A DNA stretch of 64,000 nucleotides from Bacteroidota bacterium (GTDB taxonomy: Bacteria > Bacteroidota > Bacteroidia > Sphingobacteriales > Sphingobacteriaceae), in NCBI GenBank assembly GCA_013288235.1, contig JABDCF010000001.1, positions 25,484 through 89,483 of the forward strand, written 5' to 3'. The first letter of the stretch is position 1; every line of letters starts with the position of its first letter. The translations under genes and the position numbers were made by a program. Shown here piece after piece: positions 8,704-18,626 of the stretch. A model generated the notes under the pieces. It ran no database searches. It worked only from the letters and a program-made list of their open reading frames with translations, and was not told the origin of the DNA.

Positions 8704-11415
8704 CTATTCAAAATTTTGGTTGTTGGTATAGTCGCTTCTTTTACTGAGTTTCAAATCCTGTAAAATAGCCGCCCGTACCTTTAAAGTAACATTATATGAT
8801 TTGTAAACCCCAAATGGTACCCATTGAAAGTTAAGGTCCCAGCAATGCAGGTCGCGATAAACGCCAAAAGAAGTAACGGCAAGTTTCTCCGCCCTTAAAT
8901 CGTAGTTGGTGTTATACTGAACTTTCCACCCCTTAGTGATAGTTACATCGCCGCTTAACATAACTGTATTGGTAACATTGGTACTAACCACGTTGTTATT
9001 ATAACTGAAGTTATAATTAAATGTAAGGTTCCATGGCACATTAAAATCAATGTAGGCGCTGGGGTCGCTGTTTATCAGAGCAAGTTTTTGGGCTTGCTGA
9101 GGGTTCATAGTTTGTAAAGTACCACCGGGCGTTACATTAGGTTGGGGGTGGAACGACGCCGGGTTTAGAGCCCCGCTCATTGAAAAACTAATATTTGTAA
9201 GCTCTGGAAATTTTCCATCCTGGAAGGTGTAACGATTTATTTCGAGTGGTGTACGTCGTATTTGCCCGTTAGATATAGAATCTATCACAATTATCTCGTA
9301 AGGCTGTAACGACCCGTTGAAAGTAAGGTTCACTTTTTGATTCAATATGGCTGTGTGGGCTGAGAATGTTATCGGCGACAACCTGAGCGAATCCTGCGCA
9401 AAATTATAAAATGTTGAAAGTGAAAGTCCCTGCAACAGGTCTACTTTTCTTGGCTTCCCTGAAGTATCTGTGGCTTTGGGCTTAAATTTTGCCTGGATAA
9501 TATTATCGATACTTAGCCCTATCCCAGCCTGCTTTCCGGCTGAAGGAAAACCATCCTGAAAAATTGAATACGTTTGGCTTGTATAAGGATATGGGACAGT
9601 GGCATTGCTTACTATAGTTTTATAATACCCAAAACTTGGCGCCGAAAAATCCGGGTTGTAGCTAAAGCTGATGGTTGGGGTCATCACGTGCCTGATGGCC
9701 ATCAAATTTCCTTTTTTAAAGTCTATTTCGCTATAAACTTTTGTTGATAAACTGGTGCTCAGCGTGTACATGCCTGCCCGTCTGAAGCCATTAACAGTAT
9801 CGGTCACCAATGAATCGGCACCTGAGATGCTTCCTCTTGCAAAACTTTTACGAATAGTTTGGAGGTACCAGTGTTCACTATAATTTACGTTGGCGCCAAA
9901 TTGAAAATATTTAAGAAAATTTAAACTTAAGCCAACAGGTATGTTATGGACGATACTGGTTTGTAAGTTTTTTATTAACGTATTGCCTTTAAATAATTCC
10001 GCTTCGGGGAGATCATTAATAGCATTAGAAGCTTGTAACGTATAGCTAATTGTTATTTTTTGCCACCATTTTGCTTCGCCTACCCTATCTTTTGAATCAA
10101 AAGGGCTTAATGATGCCATTGAAAAGCTTAGCGTCGGCAGTTGCAGCGATATGGTTTTGTTGGTAAGGTCCTGGCTATGTGAAAGGCCCACACTAAGGTT
10201 AAAAGGCGTGCCGGCCCAGGTCCTACTGTAGTTAATGGTCGACCTTAAGTTGTTTTGCGTCAGGGCCTGCAGGTTATAGTTACTTGTAGCCGGGTTGTTT
10301 TGATAAAAAGTTGATGTACCGGCGTTTACCGAGGCGCTGAAAGTGCTTCCAGGGTTTGCATTTGGATCCTGGGTGTGCGACCAGTTAATATTAAAATCTT
10401 TTGTAGGTGGATCACCCTCAAGTCCGTAATTATGTGAGCCATAGCTTAAAACAAGGGTGCCGCTATATTTATAGCGTTTCATATAATGGAATGTTTCACT
10501 TATTTCATAGGATCCTTTTGAGTATATAGTACCCATATTGGTAAGGTCCATGTAATCATTTATTCCAACATAGTAGCCAAAGTTGCGGAGATAAAAGCCC
10601 AATTTCTGGTCTTCGCCGAATGTAGGGATAATAACGCCTGATGTGCGGGTATCAGGTTTAGGAAAAAAACCGAACGGTATTGCCAATGGCAAAGGGATGC
10701 CCTCAATTTCAAGATAGGCGGGCCCTGCAATAATCCGGTTCTTTTCTGCAATACCCCTGGTAATCACTATACCAAAATGTGTATCGGGATAAGGTAAGTC
10801 GCAGGTACTAAAAATAACGTTCCTGTAGGCTACTTCCGTTTCATTTAATTTTCTTGCTACCCCTCCAGACAGATAACTGCCTTCCTGGTCGGATGCCGGA
10901 TTATATAGTTTTCCTTTTTTTGTTTTATAGTTAAAAAACAACGAGTCGGACAGGAGTGGCTTATCTTTTCCTTGCTTGGTGATTGGCCTGCCTACATATC
11001 TTTTTGTTATTGGGTCGATACTGCCTTTTGCAAAAATTAAATGATTTTTTTGATCGACACGGATATAATCGGCATCCAGTTCAAAATCTTCATAAGTTAC
11101 ACGGGCCTGGCCATATAAGTATGTAATTTGATGCTCCTGATCAACAATTGTCGAGTCTTCTGCATGCGATTTTACCTCTGATTGTATCCCGCCATTATTC
11201 TTTTTTGTGGTATCAGTTTTAGCAGTTGACTTTTTTGTTGCTGAATTTGCCTTAGATTTTTTACCTTTAATAAGTTTAGCATCTTTAATAGTATCAAGTT
11301 TTATGATAGTATCGATTGCCGGCTTATATTTACAGGCGTAACTTTTATGCGAACTGGCGTTCACATTAGCTATTAAAATAATTGCAAGCAGAAAAATTAA
11401 GCTTATGAATTTCAA
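8704..11415 (-). CDS. LptD/OstA-like outer membrane protein
   Basis: Large secreted beta-rich ORF; N-terminal OstA-like segment (ITYLYGQARVTYEDFELDADYIRVDQKNHLIFAKG) and LptD-like body. Confidence 0.8.
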   Translation of the reverse strand: MKFISLIFLLAIILIANVNASSHKSYACKYKPAIDTIIKLDTIKDAKLIKGKKSKANSATKKSTAKTDTTKKNNGGIQSEVKSHAEDSTIVDQEHQITYLYGQARVTYEDFELDADYIRVDQKNHLIFAKGSIDPITKRYVGRPITKQGKDKPLLSDSLFFNYKTKKGKLYNPASDQEGSYLSGGVARKLNETEVAYRNVIFSTCDLPYPDTHFGIVITRGIAEKNRIIAGPAYLEIEGIPLPLAIPFGFFPKPDTRTSGVIIPTFGEDQKLGFYLRNFGYYVGINDYMDLTNMGTIYSKGSYEISETFHYMKRYKYSGTLVLSYGSHNYGLEGDPPTKDFNINWSHTQDPNANPGSTFSASVNAGTSTFYQNNPATSNYNLQALTQNNLRSTINYSRTWAGTPFNLSVGLSHSQDLTNKTISLQLPTLSFSMASLSPFDSKDRVGEAKWWQKITISYTLQASNAINDLPEAELFKGNTLIKNLQTSIVHNIPVGLSLNFLKYFQFGANVNYSEHWYLQTIRKSFARGSISGADSLVTDTVNGFRRAGMYTLSTSLSTKVYSEIDFKKGNLMAIRHVMTPTISFSYNPDFSAPSFGYYKTIVSNATVPYPYTSQTYSIFQDGFPSAGKQAGIGLSIDNIIQAKFKPKATDTSGKPRKVDLLQGLSLSTFYNFAQDSLRLSPITFSAHTAILNQKVNLTFNGSLQPYEIIVIDSISNGQIRRTPLEINRYTFQDGKFPELTNISFSMSGALNPASFHPQPNVTPGGTLQTMNPQQAQKLALINSDPSAYIDFNVPWNLTFNYNFSYNNNVVSTNVTNTVMLSGDVTITKGWKVQYNTNYDLRAEKLAVTSFGVYRDLHCWDLNFQWVPFGVYKSYNVTLKVRAAILQDLKLSKRSDYTNNQNFE

Positions 11416-11467
11416 AATAGATTATGAATTGTATTTTTGCAGATATAGTTAACAGCGTTCAAAAATA

Positions 11468-12379
11468 ATGAAAAATAAGGCATTGAAAAGATTGATTTTG
11501 GGTTTATCGTTATTAGTGACATTTTTACCATCCCTTTCGTTTGCATTAGGCATTCACTTTAAACATGATACGGTAACTAATTCTGGTTATAAACTTAAAA
11601 CTATAATTATTGATCCGGGTCATGGTGGTCATCATCCAGCCGGCGCACCAGGCAATTATTCAAATGGTGCATCGGGCTCATACTCTTTCGAGAGAAATGT
11701 AACGCTTGCCCTGGCATTAAAATTGCAAAAAGAAATAGAAAAAGAAATACCAAACTTAAAGGTTGTACTTACACGCACAACCGAAGATGATGTTTCTTTT
11801 CAAAGAAGGGCTCAAATTGCCAATGAAAACAAGGGCGACCTTTTTATTTCGTTGCATTGTAACTCACTACCCGACAGGCATATTCATGAGGTTGTTGGCC
11901 ACAAACACCACAAGCCAATTTATCATACTATTTCAGTCCCCGACCACTCAGGCAGAGGTGTTTTAATGCTGGTTTATGGTTTTTGGCGAAGTGGAGAAGG
12001 AGAGAATGCAATCAAACAAAATAAGATTGAAGGTGGCGACTCGGAGATGAACTCCGACCCTGACCCAAATGACCCGGCATCACTGATACTGATGAACGAA
12101 TATAAACGCAAATACCGCAAGCAAAGCATACACCTGGCCGAATTAATTGATACTGAACTTGTTAATACTGATGGCAGGCATAATGAAGGCATCAGGGAAC
12201 AAGGCATATATGTATTGTGCCACAGCGCCATGCCTGCGGTACTTGTTGAAACTGGTTATATAGATAACCCGGATGACGAAGCGTATTTAAATTCAGAAGA
12301 CGGCCAAAATGAAATAGTAGCATCAATTGTAAGGGCAATAATAAATTATAAAGCCGAGGTAGAACAAGTATCGCCGTGA
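11468..12379 (+). CDS. N-acetylmuramoyl-L-alanine amidase
   Basis: Amidase_3 motifs IIDPGHGGHHPAG, ERNVTLALALKL, FISLHCNS, AVLVETGYIDNPDDE. Confidence 0.93.
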   Translation: MKNKALKRLILGLSLLVTFLPSLSFALGIHFKHDTVTNSGYKLKTIIIDPGHGGHHPAGAPGNYSNGASGSYSFERNVTLALALKLQKEIEKEIPNLKVVLTRTTEDDVSFQRRAQIANENKGDLFISLHCNSLPDRHIHEVVGHKHHKPIYHTISVPDHSGRGVLMLVYGFWRSGEGENAIKQNKIEGGDSEMNSDPDPNDPASLILMNEYKRKYRKQSIHLAELIDTELVNTDGRHNEGIREQGIYVLCHSAMPAVLVETGYIDNPDDEAYLNSEDGQNEIVASIVRAIINYKAEVEQVSP

Positions 12380-12560
12380 GAAATGAGAGAGTTCTTATCA
12401 AATCGCGACCTTAAATAATTAAATTTAAACAAAAAGTAAGCAAAATAAATAACTGTAGCTATAGCTATCACTAATAAAGTTATAAGATTGCAGAAATGAG
12501 AAAAGGAGCTAAATTGCTTTATCTCATATCTAATATCTAATATCTCACATCTAAAAATCC

Positions 12561-13505
12561 ATGACGATAACCAACGAAACTAAAATAGGCGTTCTTACTG
12601 CAATAGCAATTACCATACTTATATTAGGCTTTAGCTTTTTACGCGGCGATGATCTTTTTTCGGGATCAAATAAATTTTATGCCGTTTATAAAAGCGTTGA
12701 CGGCCTGGCTGTTTCAAAACCAGTATTAGTAAATGGTTTTCAAATTGGAAGAATATCAAAAATGAAACTACTGCCCGATGGACGCACCATAGTTGAGCTA
12801 AAGATAGACCGCCAGTATAACGTACCTTCAAATACGCTTGCAAAGCTGGTTAGCACCGATTTGTTAGGCAGCAAAGCTATTGTTTTTGCGTATGGCAACA
12901 GTAATACCTATGCCCAGGATAATGATACTTTACATGCTGATATAGAAGGCGGCCTTGCCGAAAGTTTACAGCCTATACAAATGAAAGCCGAAAACCTAAT
13001 AAGTAAATTAGATTCGTCGCTTGCATCCATAAATAAAATATTAAACCCTAACTTTCAAAAGAATGTTGACCGGAGCTTTTTAAGTATAGCAAACTCCCTG
13101 CAAACACTTGAAGGCACAACTAAAAAAATTGATGCGTTGATTGGAAGCCAAACCGATCACATTAACGGGATTTTGGCAAATACAGAAGTGGTTTCATCAA
13201 ATTTAAAAACCAGTTCGGCGCACATAACCGGTATCACCGAAAACTTTGATAAAGTAAGCAATGATGTAGCTAATGCAAACATCAAACAAACGCTTGACAA
13301 TGCAAACAAAGCTATGGCCGACCTTCAGGCCACCATCAGCAAAATCAATGCCAACCAGGGCAATTTGGGGCTCCTGCTTAATGATAATAAGCTTTATAAT
13401 AACTTAAATAATGCTTCAAAACATCTTGACAGCCTGTTTATCGACATCAAAGCTCATCCCAAACATTATGTAAGTTTCTCGGTATTCGGAGGAAAGAAAC
13501 AGTAA
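12561..13505 (+). CDS. MlaD/MCE family lipid-transport periplasmic protein
   Basis: N-terminal TM anchor then MCE domain (FYAVYKSVDGLAVSKPVLVNGFQIGRISKM). Confidence 0.9.
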   Translation: MTITNETKIGVLTAIAITILILGFSFLRGDDLFSGSNKFYAVYKSVDGLAVSKPVLVNGFQIGRISKMKLLPDGRTIVELKIDRQYNVPSNTLAKLVSTDLLGSKAIVFAYGNSNTYAQDNDTLHADIEGGLAESLQPIQMKAENLISKLDSSLASINKILNPNFQKNVDRSFLSIANSLQTLEGTTKKIDALIGSQTDHINGILANTEVVSSNLKTSSAHITGITENFDKVSNDVANANIKQTLDNANKAMADLQATISKINANQGNLGLLLNDNKLYNNLNNASKHLDSLFIDIKAHPKHYVSFSVFGGKKQ

Positions 13506-13578
13506 GCAGTTCGGCAGTTTGCAGTGGGCAGTTACCAGGTTCAGAAGAGGACTGCCTACTGCAAACTGATAACTACCT
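13505..13578. repeat. Intergenic inverted repeat between convergent genes; arms 13505-13532 and 13551-13578
   Basis: AGCAGTTCGGCAGTTTGCAGTGGGCAGT versus ACTGCCTACTGCAAACTGATAACTACCT; may act as bidirectional terminator. Confidence 0.8.
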
Positions 13579-14491
13579 ACTCAACTCCAAACACCCTGCC
13601 CTCAATAGCTAATTCTGTGGCGGGGAAAACGCTGCGGGCTTCATCAAGTAATTCATTTAAGGTTTTATACCTTGCAGAGAAGTGGCCTATCAGTAGATTT
13701 TTTGCATTTGTTTTTAATGCGATTTCACCAGCCTGGAGCGCAGTTGTATGGTGGGTTTCGTTGGCCCTGTCGAGCATATTATTTAAAAAGGTAGCCTCGT
13801 GGTATAATAGATCCGCATTGCTTATCTGTTTAAAATATTTTTCGTTGTACTGCGTATCCGAACAATAAACATAGCACTTAGGCACATCCGAATCGAAAGT
13901 GAGGGTATCGTTTTTATAAACTGTCCCATCCGGGGCAACATAATCAGCGCCCTTTTTCAAAGCAGAATAATACTCAACCGGGATATTGGCTGCTTCGATT
14001 TTTTCCTTCAACAGTTTTCTTAGCCTTTTCTTTTCCCTGAATAAAAAACCAGTGCAGGCTATACCATGATCAAGAGGAATGGTCTCTACGGTAATATCCT
14101 GGTTTTCTAAAATCACCTCAGCTACATCCGGGTTGGTAAATTTATATTCGACGTCGTACTGCAAAGCGGTTTCCGAACACTTTAGCTGAAGGTCGACAAT
14201 TTCTTTTAATTGGGGCGGGCAATATATTTTTAAGGATTTTTTTCGGCCATTAAGATGCATTGAAGAAAGCAAGCCAACCAGGCCCAGGTAATGGTCGCCA
14301 TGAAGATGGCTGATAAATATATGGTCGATCCGGCTCGCTTTCACATCAAACTTTAACATTTGCTGCTGCGTGCCTTCGGCGCAATCAATCAAATACAAAC
14401 GCTCGTTAATATTTAGCGTCTGCGATGTAGGATTCCTGTTAAAAATGGGGGTTGCAGAACTGCTGCCAAGAATTGTTACCTCGAATTTCAT
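13577..14491 (-). CDS. rnz: Ribonuclease Z
   Basis: Metallo-beta-lactamase motif FISHLHGDHYLGL, LLYHEATF, TAGEIA-like ALQAGEIALKTNAKNLLIGHFSARY. Confidence 0.95.
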   Translation of the reverse strand: MKFEVTILGSSSATPIFNRNPTSQTLNINERLYLIDCAEGTQQQMLKFDVKASRIDHIFISHLHGDHYLGLVGLLSSMHLNGRKKSLKIYCPPQLKEIVDLQLKCSETALQYDVEYKFTNPDVAEVILENQDITVETIPLDHGIACTGFLFREKKRLRKLLKEKIEAANIPVEYYSALKKGADYVAPDGTVYKNDTLTFDSDVPKCYVYCSDTQYNEKYFKQISNADLLYHEATFLNNMLDRANETHHTTALQAGEIALKTNAKNLLIGHFSARYKTLNELLDEARSVFPATELAIEGRVFGVE

Positions 14492-14513
14492 ACACTGGTA
14501 ACAATGGGTTTGG

Positions 14514-14891
14514 TTATTTTGCTTCTTTCTTTAATTCTTTTTCTATTTCTTCCATAAAAACAAGGTCAATCGCTTCTTCAGGGGTTTGAACGATAGAAAG
14601 TACGCTATCAAGCTGGGAAATAGTAATTAAACGGGCAACAGCTTCGTTTAATCCTGTTAAAATAAATGTACCTGTTGCATTTTTGCATAAGCGGTGCCCA
14701 ACCAGCAAGCTGCTCAATCCTGATGAATCAGCAAACCTTACTTGCGACAGGTCGAAAATTATATTACGCTGACCTTCAGTGTTGATCAGTATAAGTTCAG
14801 ATTTAAGCTGTGGGGTTATCAATGAATTTAACTTTGATTCATTCAGCTTCAACAAAATATATTTTTCGTGTTTATCAACAGTAAATTTCAT
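14514..14891 (-). CDS. STAS-domain anti-sigma factor antagonist-like protein
   Basis: NIIFDLSQVRFADSSGLSSLLVGHRLC. Confidence 0.88.
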   Translation of the reverse strand: MKFTVDKHEKYILLKLNESKLNSLITPQLKSELILINTEGQRNIIFDLSQVRFADSSGLSSLLVGHRLCKNATGTFILTGLNEAVARLITISQLDSVLSIVQTPEEAIDLVFMEEIEKELKKEAK

Positions 14892-14946
14892 TTCTTAGTC
14901 TAATTAAAAAGCTAAAGATATAACTATTTTATGTACAAATAAAAAA

Positions 14947-15891
14947 TTAGCGTTTAGTTAATGCATTATTTATTGCTTTCTCTACCCGGTCCAATACGTT
15001 TTCGGTTACCGGTTTAATAAATTTCTCACCGGTAATTTGTTCAAAAAGTTCAATATAGCGCTCGGAAATGGATTGTACTATCTCTTTCGTCATTAAAGGT
15101 ACCACCTGGCCGTCTTTTCCCTGGAAACCATTTTCAATAAGCCATTTCCTTACAAATTCTTTTGAAAGCTGTTTTTGAGGTTCGCCGTTTTTCTGGCGTT
15201 CTTCATAACCGCTGCTATAAAAATACCTGGATGAGTCTGGCGTGTGTATTTCATCTATCAAATAGATTATACCATCGGCCTTGCCAAATTCATACTTGGT
15301 ATCTACCAAAATCAAGCCTTGTTTGGCAGCTATTTCTGTACCGCGTTTAAATAGCGCGCGGGTATAGTTTTCAAGTTGTATATAATCACTTTCCGACACA
15401 ATCCCCTTTGCCAATATATCTTCTCTCGAAATATCTTCGTCGTGGCCTACTGATGCCTTTGTTGTGGGGGTTATTATAGGTTCGGGCAGTATATCATTTT
15501 CTTTCAAACCTTCGGGTAAACTAACACCACAAACATATCTTTTCCCGGCGCTGTATTCGCGCCAGGCATGACCCGCCAAATAACCGCGTATCACCATTTC
15601 TACCTTAAAAGGATCGCAAATCCTCCCTATCGTTACACTCGGATCAGGTACCGAAACAACCCAGTTGGGGACAATATCTGCCGTAGCGGCTAAAAACTTC
15701 GCGGCTATCTGGTTTAAAACCTGACCTTTAAAAGGTATCGCCTCGGGCAGTACTACATCAAAAGCCGAGATGCGGTCGCTAACCACCATTACCAAATATT
15801 TATTATCAATAGTATATACATCCCGTACCTTGCCCTTATAAAAATTGGTTTGGCCGGGAAACTCAAAGTGTGTTTCTTTAATCGCGTCCAT
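14947..15891 (-). CDS. purC: Phosphoribosylaminoimidazole-succinocarboxamide synthase
   Basis: [44 protein letters not shown]. Confidence 0.96.
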   Translation of the reverse strand: MDAIKETHFEFPGQTNFYKGKVRDVYTIDNKYLVMVVSDRISAFDVVLPEAIPFKGQVLNQIAAKFLAATADIVPNWVVSVPDPSVTIGRICDPFKVEMVIRGYLAGHAWREYSAGKRYVCGVSLPEGLKENDILPEPIITPTTKASVGHDEDISREDILAKGIVSESDYIQLENYTRALFKRGTEIAAKQGLILVDTKYEFGKADGIIYLIDEIHTPDSSRYFYSSGYEERQKNGEPQKQLSKEFVRKWLIENGFQGKDGQVVPLMTKEIVQSISERYIELFEQITGEKFIKPVTENVLDRVEKAINNALTKR

Positions 15892-15895
15892 CGTT

Positions 15896-16031
15896 TTAGA
15901 TTTGAGATATGAGATGTAAGATATGAGACTTTTAAGTTAGGCTCCCATTCAAACACCTCATATCTAATATCCTGTTTTATTATTTTTTATTGCTCTGCGT
16001 CTCAAATCTCATATCTAACGTCTCATATCTT
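15896..16031. repeat. Intergenic inverted repeat, TGAGATATGAGAT word family; arms ~15896-15930 and ~15998-16031
   Basis: TTAGATTTGAGATATGAGATGTAAGATATGAGACT versus CTCAAATCTCATATCTAACGTCTCATATCTTA. Confidence 0.8.
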
Positions 16032-16989
16032 ACTGAATATCCCCGTAGGCTTCCAAAATCTTCCTTACTAATTTATGCCTCACTACGTCTTCGCCGCTAA
16101 GGTAAACAATTTCAATACCTTTAATGTCGGTAAGTATACGCAAAGCGGTATGCAAACCCGACTGCTGCTTTTTGGGCAAGTCTATCTGGGTAACATCGCC
16201 CGTAACAATAAACTTGGCAGACGGCCCCATACGCGTCAAAAACATCTTTAACTGCATATCGGTCGCGTTTTGCGCTTCATCCAATATTACAAAACAGTTA
16301 TCAAGGGTACGGCCACGCATAAATGCAAGCGGCGCAATCTCAATTGTCCTGTTTTCGAGATAAAACTTTAATTTTTCAGCGGGGATCATATCATCCAAAG
16401 CATCATACAATGGACGCAAATAGGGGTCAATTTTTTCCTTAAGATCGCCGGGTAAAAAGCCAAGGTTCTCCCCTGCCTCAACAGCTGGCCGGGTTAAAAT
16501 TATTCGTTTTATTTCCTTGTTCTTCAACGCCCTTACTGCAAGCGCAACAGCGTTATAGGTTTTACCGGTACCTGCGGGCCCAATAGCAAAAAGGATATCA
16601 CTTTTGTTAATACAATCAACCATACGGCGCTGATTGGCTGTACGTGCCTTTACCATTAAACCGTTCGGGCCAAAAACAATCACCTCACCGCTCGCAAATT
16701 TATCGGCTGATGGGTCGGATGCTGTAGCTTCCGAAGCTTTTGACCCCAGAATACGCTCCAGGTCAGTTATATTAAGGTTTTCATATTTTTCGACATGCTG
16801 CAGCAGATGTGCGAATTTTTCCTGGAAAATGGTTAGTTCGTGGTCGTCGCCCAGTATCTTCACCTCATTACCACGGGCCACAATCTTAAGCTTTGGATAT
16901 TGCTTTTTAATGATCTCGAAATGATCATTATTTGGCCCCCATAATACCGCGGGATTGATTTGTTCGATTGACAATTTTAGTTCGTTCAA
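16030..16989 (-). CDS. phoH: PhoH family ATPase
   Basis: Walker A AIGPAGTGKTYNAV, LTRPAVEAGENLGFLPGDL, FVILDEAQNAT. Confidence 0.95.
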   Translation of the reverse strand: MNELKLSIEQINPAVLWGPNNDHFEIIKKQYPKLKIVARGNEVKILGDDHELTIFQEKFAHLLQHVEKYENLNITDLERILGSKASEATASDPSADKFASGEVIVFGPNGLMVKARTANQRRMVDCINKSDILFAIGPAGTGKTYNAVALAVRALKNKEIKRIILTRPAVEAGENLGFLPGDLKEKIDPYLRPLYDALDDMIPAEKLKFYLENRTIEIAPLAFMRGRTLDNCFVILDEAQNATDMQLKMFLTRMGPSAKFIVTGDVTQIDLPKKQQSGLHTALRILTDIKGIEIVYLSGEDVVRHKLVRKILEAYGDIQ

Positions 16990-17054
16990 TACAAATTGAT
17001 TTTTAGTTGCAGATTTTTATGAATTAAAAATTGAATATTTGTAGCAGTTTAAAT

Positions 17055-17136
17055 AGATGTGAGATATGAGATTTGAGATATTAGACTAAAAAAACAAATG
17101 TCAAATCTCACGTCTCAAATCTCGCATCTCATATCT
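17055..17136. repeat. Intergenic inverted repeat, same TGAGATATGAGAT family; arms 17055-17084 and 17107-17136
   Basis: 24/30 identical by eye; three mismatches are G-U compatible. Confidence 0.85.
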
Positions 17137-17179
17137 AAAAATGCTTGCACAAGATTAGTGATAAATATTTGAAAAATTA

Positions 17180-17959
17180 ATGGCAATAATAACTTTAACT
17201 ACTGACTTGGGCGATAAAGATATTTACCAGGCTGCCCTTAAAGGGAGCATCCTGAAATTATTGCCTTCAGTAAACATTGTTGACATTACAAATAGCGTTG
17301 CCGCTTACAATATACAACAGGCCGCCTTTATATTAAAGAACAGTTTTTACTATTTCCCCGATGCTACAGTGCATTTAATTGGCATCGATACTGTTTTTAA
17401 TGAGGATACCCGCTACCTGGCCATAAAGTATAAAAATCATTTTTTTGTTGGGGCCGATAATGGTATATTCTCCCTGATGTTTGATAAAGACCCGGATGAA
17501 ATAGTGGAAATAAATATTATGCAGGACTTGAAATTTTTGCATTTCCCACTTGCTGATATCTTTGTTAAAGCCGCCTGCCACCTGGCACAGGGTGGGGAGC
17601 TCACTAAAATAGGCATACCTGTATCCGGTATTGAAAAGAAGATGAACCTGCAACCGGTTATTGAAAAAAGCCTGATAAAAGGATCTGTAATTTATATCGA
17701 TTCGTTTCAGAATGTAATTACAAATATTACCAAGGAGTTTTTTAATACCATACAGCAAGGCCGTCGTTTCCAGCTTTCCTTTAAACGAAATGAAACTATC
17801 GACCATTTAAGCTGGCACTATAATGAAGTGCCCGAAGGTGAAAAATTATGCCTGTTTGGCATAAGCGACCATCTTGAAATTGCCATTAATAAAGGCAACG
17901 CAAGCGGTTTGCTGGGGCTAAACCTGGGCGATAGTGTGGTGATTGATTTTTTAGATTGA
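17180..17959 (+). CDS. SAM hydrolase/SAM-dependent halogenase family protein (DUF62)
   Basis: MAIITLTTDLGDKDIYQAALKGSIL, VDITNSVAAYNIQQAAF, VGADNGIFSLMF. Confidence 0.9.
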   Translation: MAIITLTTDLGDKDIYQAALKGSILKLLPSVNIVDITNSVAAYNIQQAAFILKNSFYYFPDATVHLIGIDTVFNEDTRYLAIKYKNHFFVGADNGIFSLMFDKDPDEIVEINIMQDLKFLHFPLADIFVKAACHLAQGGELTKIGIPVSGIEKKMNLQPVIEKSLIKGSVIYIDSFQNVITNITKEFFNTIQQGRRFQLSFKRNETIDHLSWHYNEVPEGEKLCLFGISDHLEIAINKGNASGLLGLNLGDSVVIDFLD

Positions 17960-17973
17960 TGGATATTAAAATA

Positions 17974-18000
17974 TAGCGATGGGTTTCAAACCCATCGCTA
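17974..18000. repeat. Perfect 13-bp inverted repeat with 1-nt centre
   Basis: TAGCGATGGGTTT-C-AAACCCATCGCTA. Confidence 0.9.
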
Positions 18001-18020
18001 TTGGTACTAAACATTTTATT

Positions 18021-18542
18021 ATGATGAAAAAATATATCCTGCTCGCTCTTTTGTCTTTTTCATCACTCATCGCTTTTGCACAGCCAAAAAGTGATTCCCT
18101 TGCTTATCGGCTTGAACGCGCTAAAATAAATGCCATGCTGGCGGAACGCACCTTAAAATTTGGCCAGTACGACCAGAGCCTAAATATGCATACCGGTATT
18201 TTCGGCCTGCAAACCAAAAAAGATATCCGCCGCTCCAATGATATTTTAATGGACATTGTTAAAACTGACGACGATATTTATAAAGAATTAAAAATATTAC
18301 TTGACTACAGCGTATTTCAGCGCACCCAGGTTCAAACCCATACCAACGAAGCCGTAGAAAACAATCTCGGTTTTATGACCACTATTAACAAATTAAGAAG
18401 CCAGGTTGACCAGCTAAAGGCCGATGCAGCAAAACAGCAGATAGCACAGGAAAAAACGGAACGCAATTTTATAATTGCATTGATAGCCATGTTTGCGTTA
18501 ATTTTATTGCTGCTTACGCGAAAAAGGAAACAAAGAGCTTAA
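18021..18542 (+). CDS. Hypothetical protein with signal peptide and C-terminal TM helix
   Basis: The ORF opens at 17979, but that ATG lies in the palindrome; MMKKYILLALLSFSSLIAFAQ starts at 18021. Confidence 0.7.
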   Translation: MMKKYILLALLSFSSLIAFAQPKSDSLAYRLERAKINAMLAERTLKFGQYDQSLNMHTGIFGLQTKKDIRRSNDILMDIVKTDDDIYKELKILLDYSVFQRTQVQTHTNEAVENNLGFMTTINKLRSQVDQLKADAAKQQIAQEKTERNFIIALIAMFALILLLLTRKRKQRA

Positions 18543-18626
18543 CTTTATTATTTCTTCTATAGAGTTATAAAATGTTTTGAACCCACAATCGTCTTAAACA
18601 TTAACATCGATACAAATCAGCAATAA

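Noticed and set aside
13524-13868. Plus-strand ORF of 114 aa
   Set aside because: Antisense shadow of rnz and overlapping the intergenic palindrome; no domain-like sequence.
17055-17136. Regularly repeated ATCTCAAATCTC words looking like a CRISPR or minisatellite
   Set aside because: No constant repeat with unique spacers and no cas genes; the structure is a single inverted repeat with iterated words.
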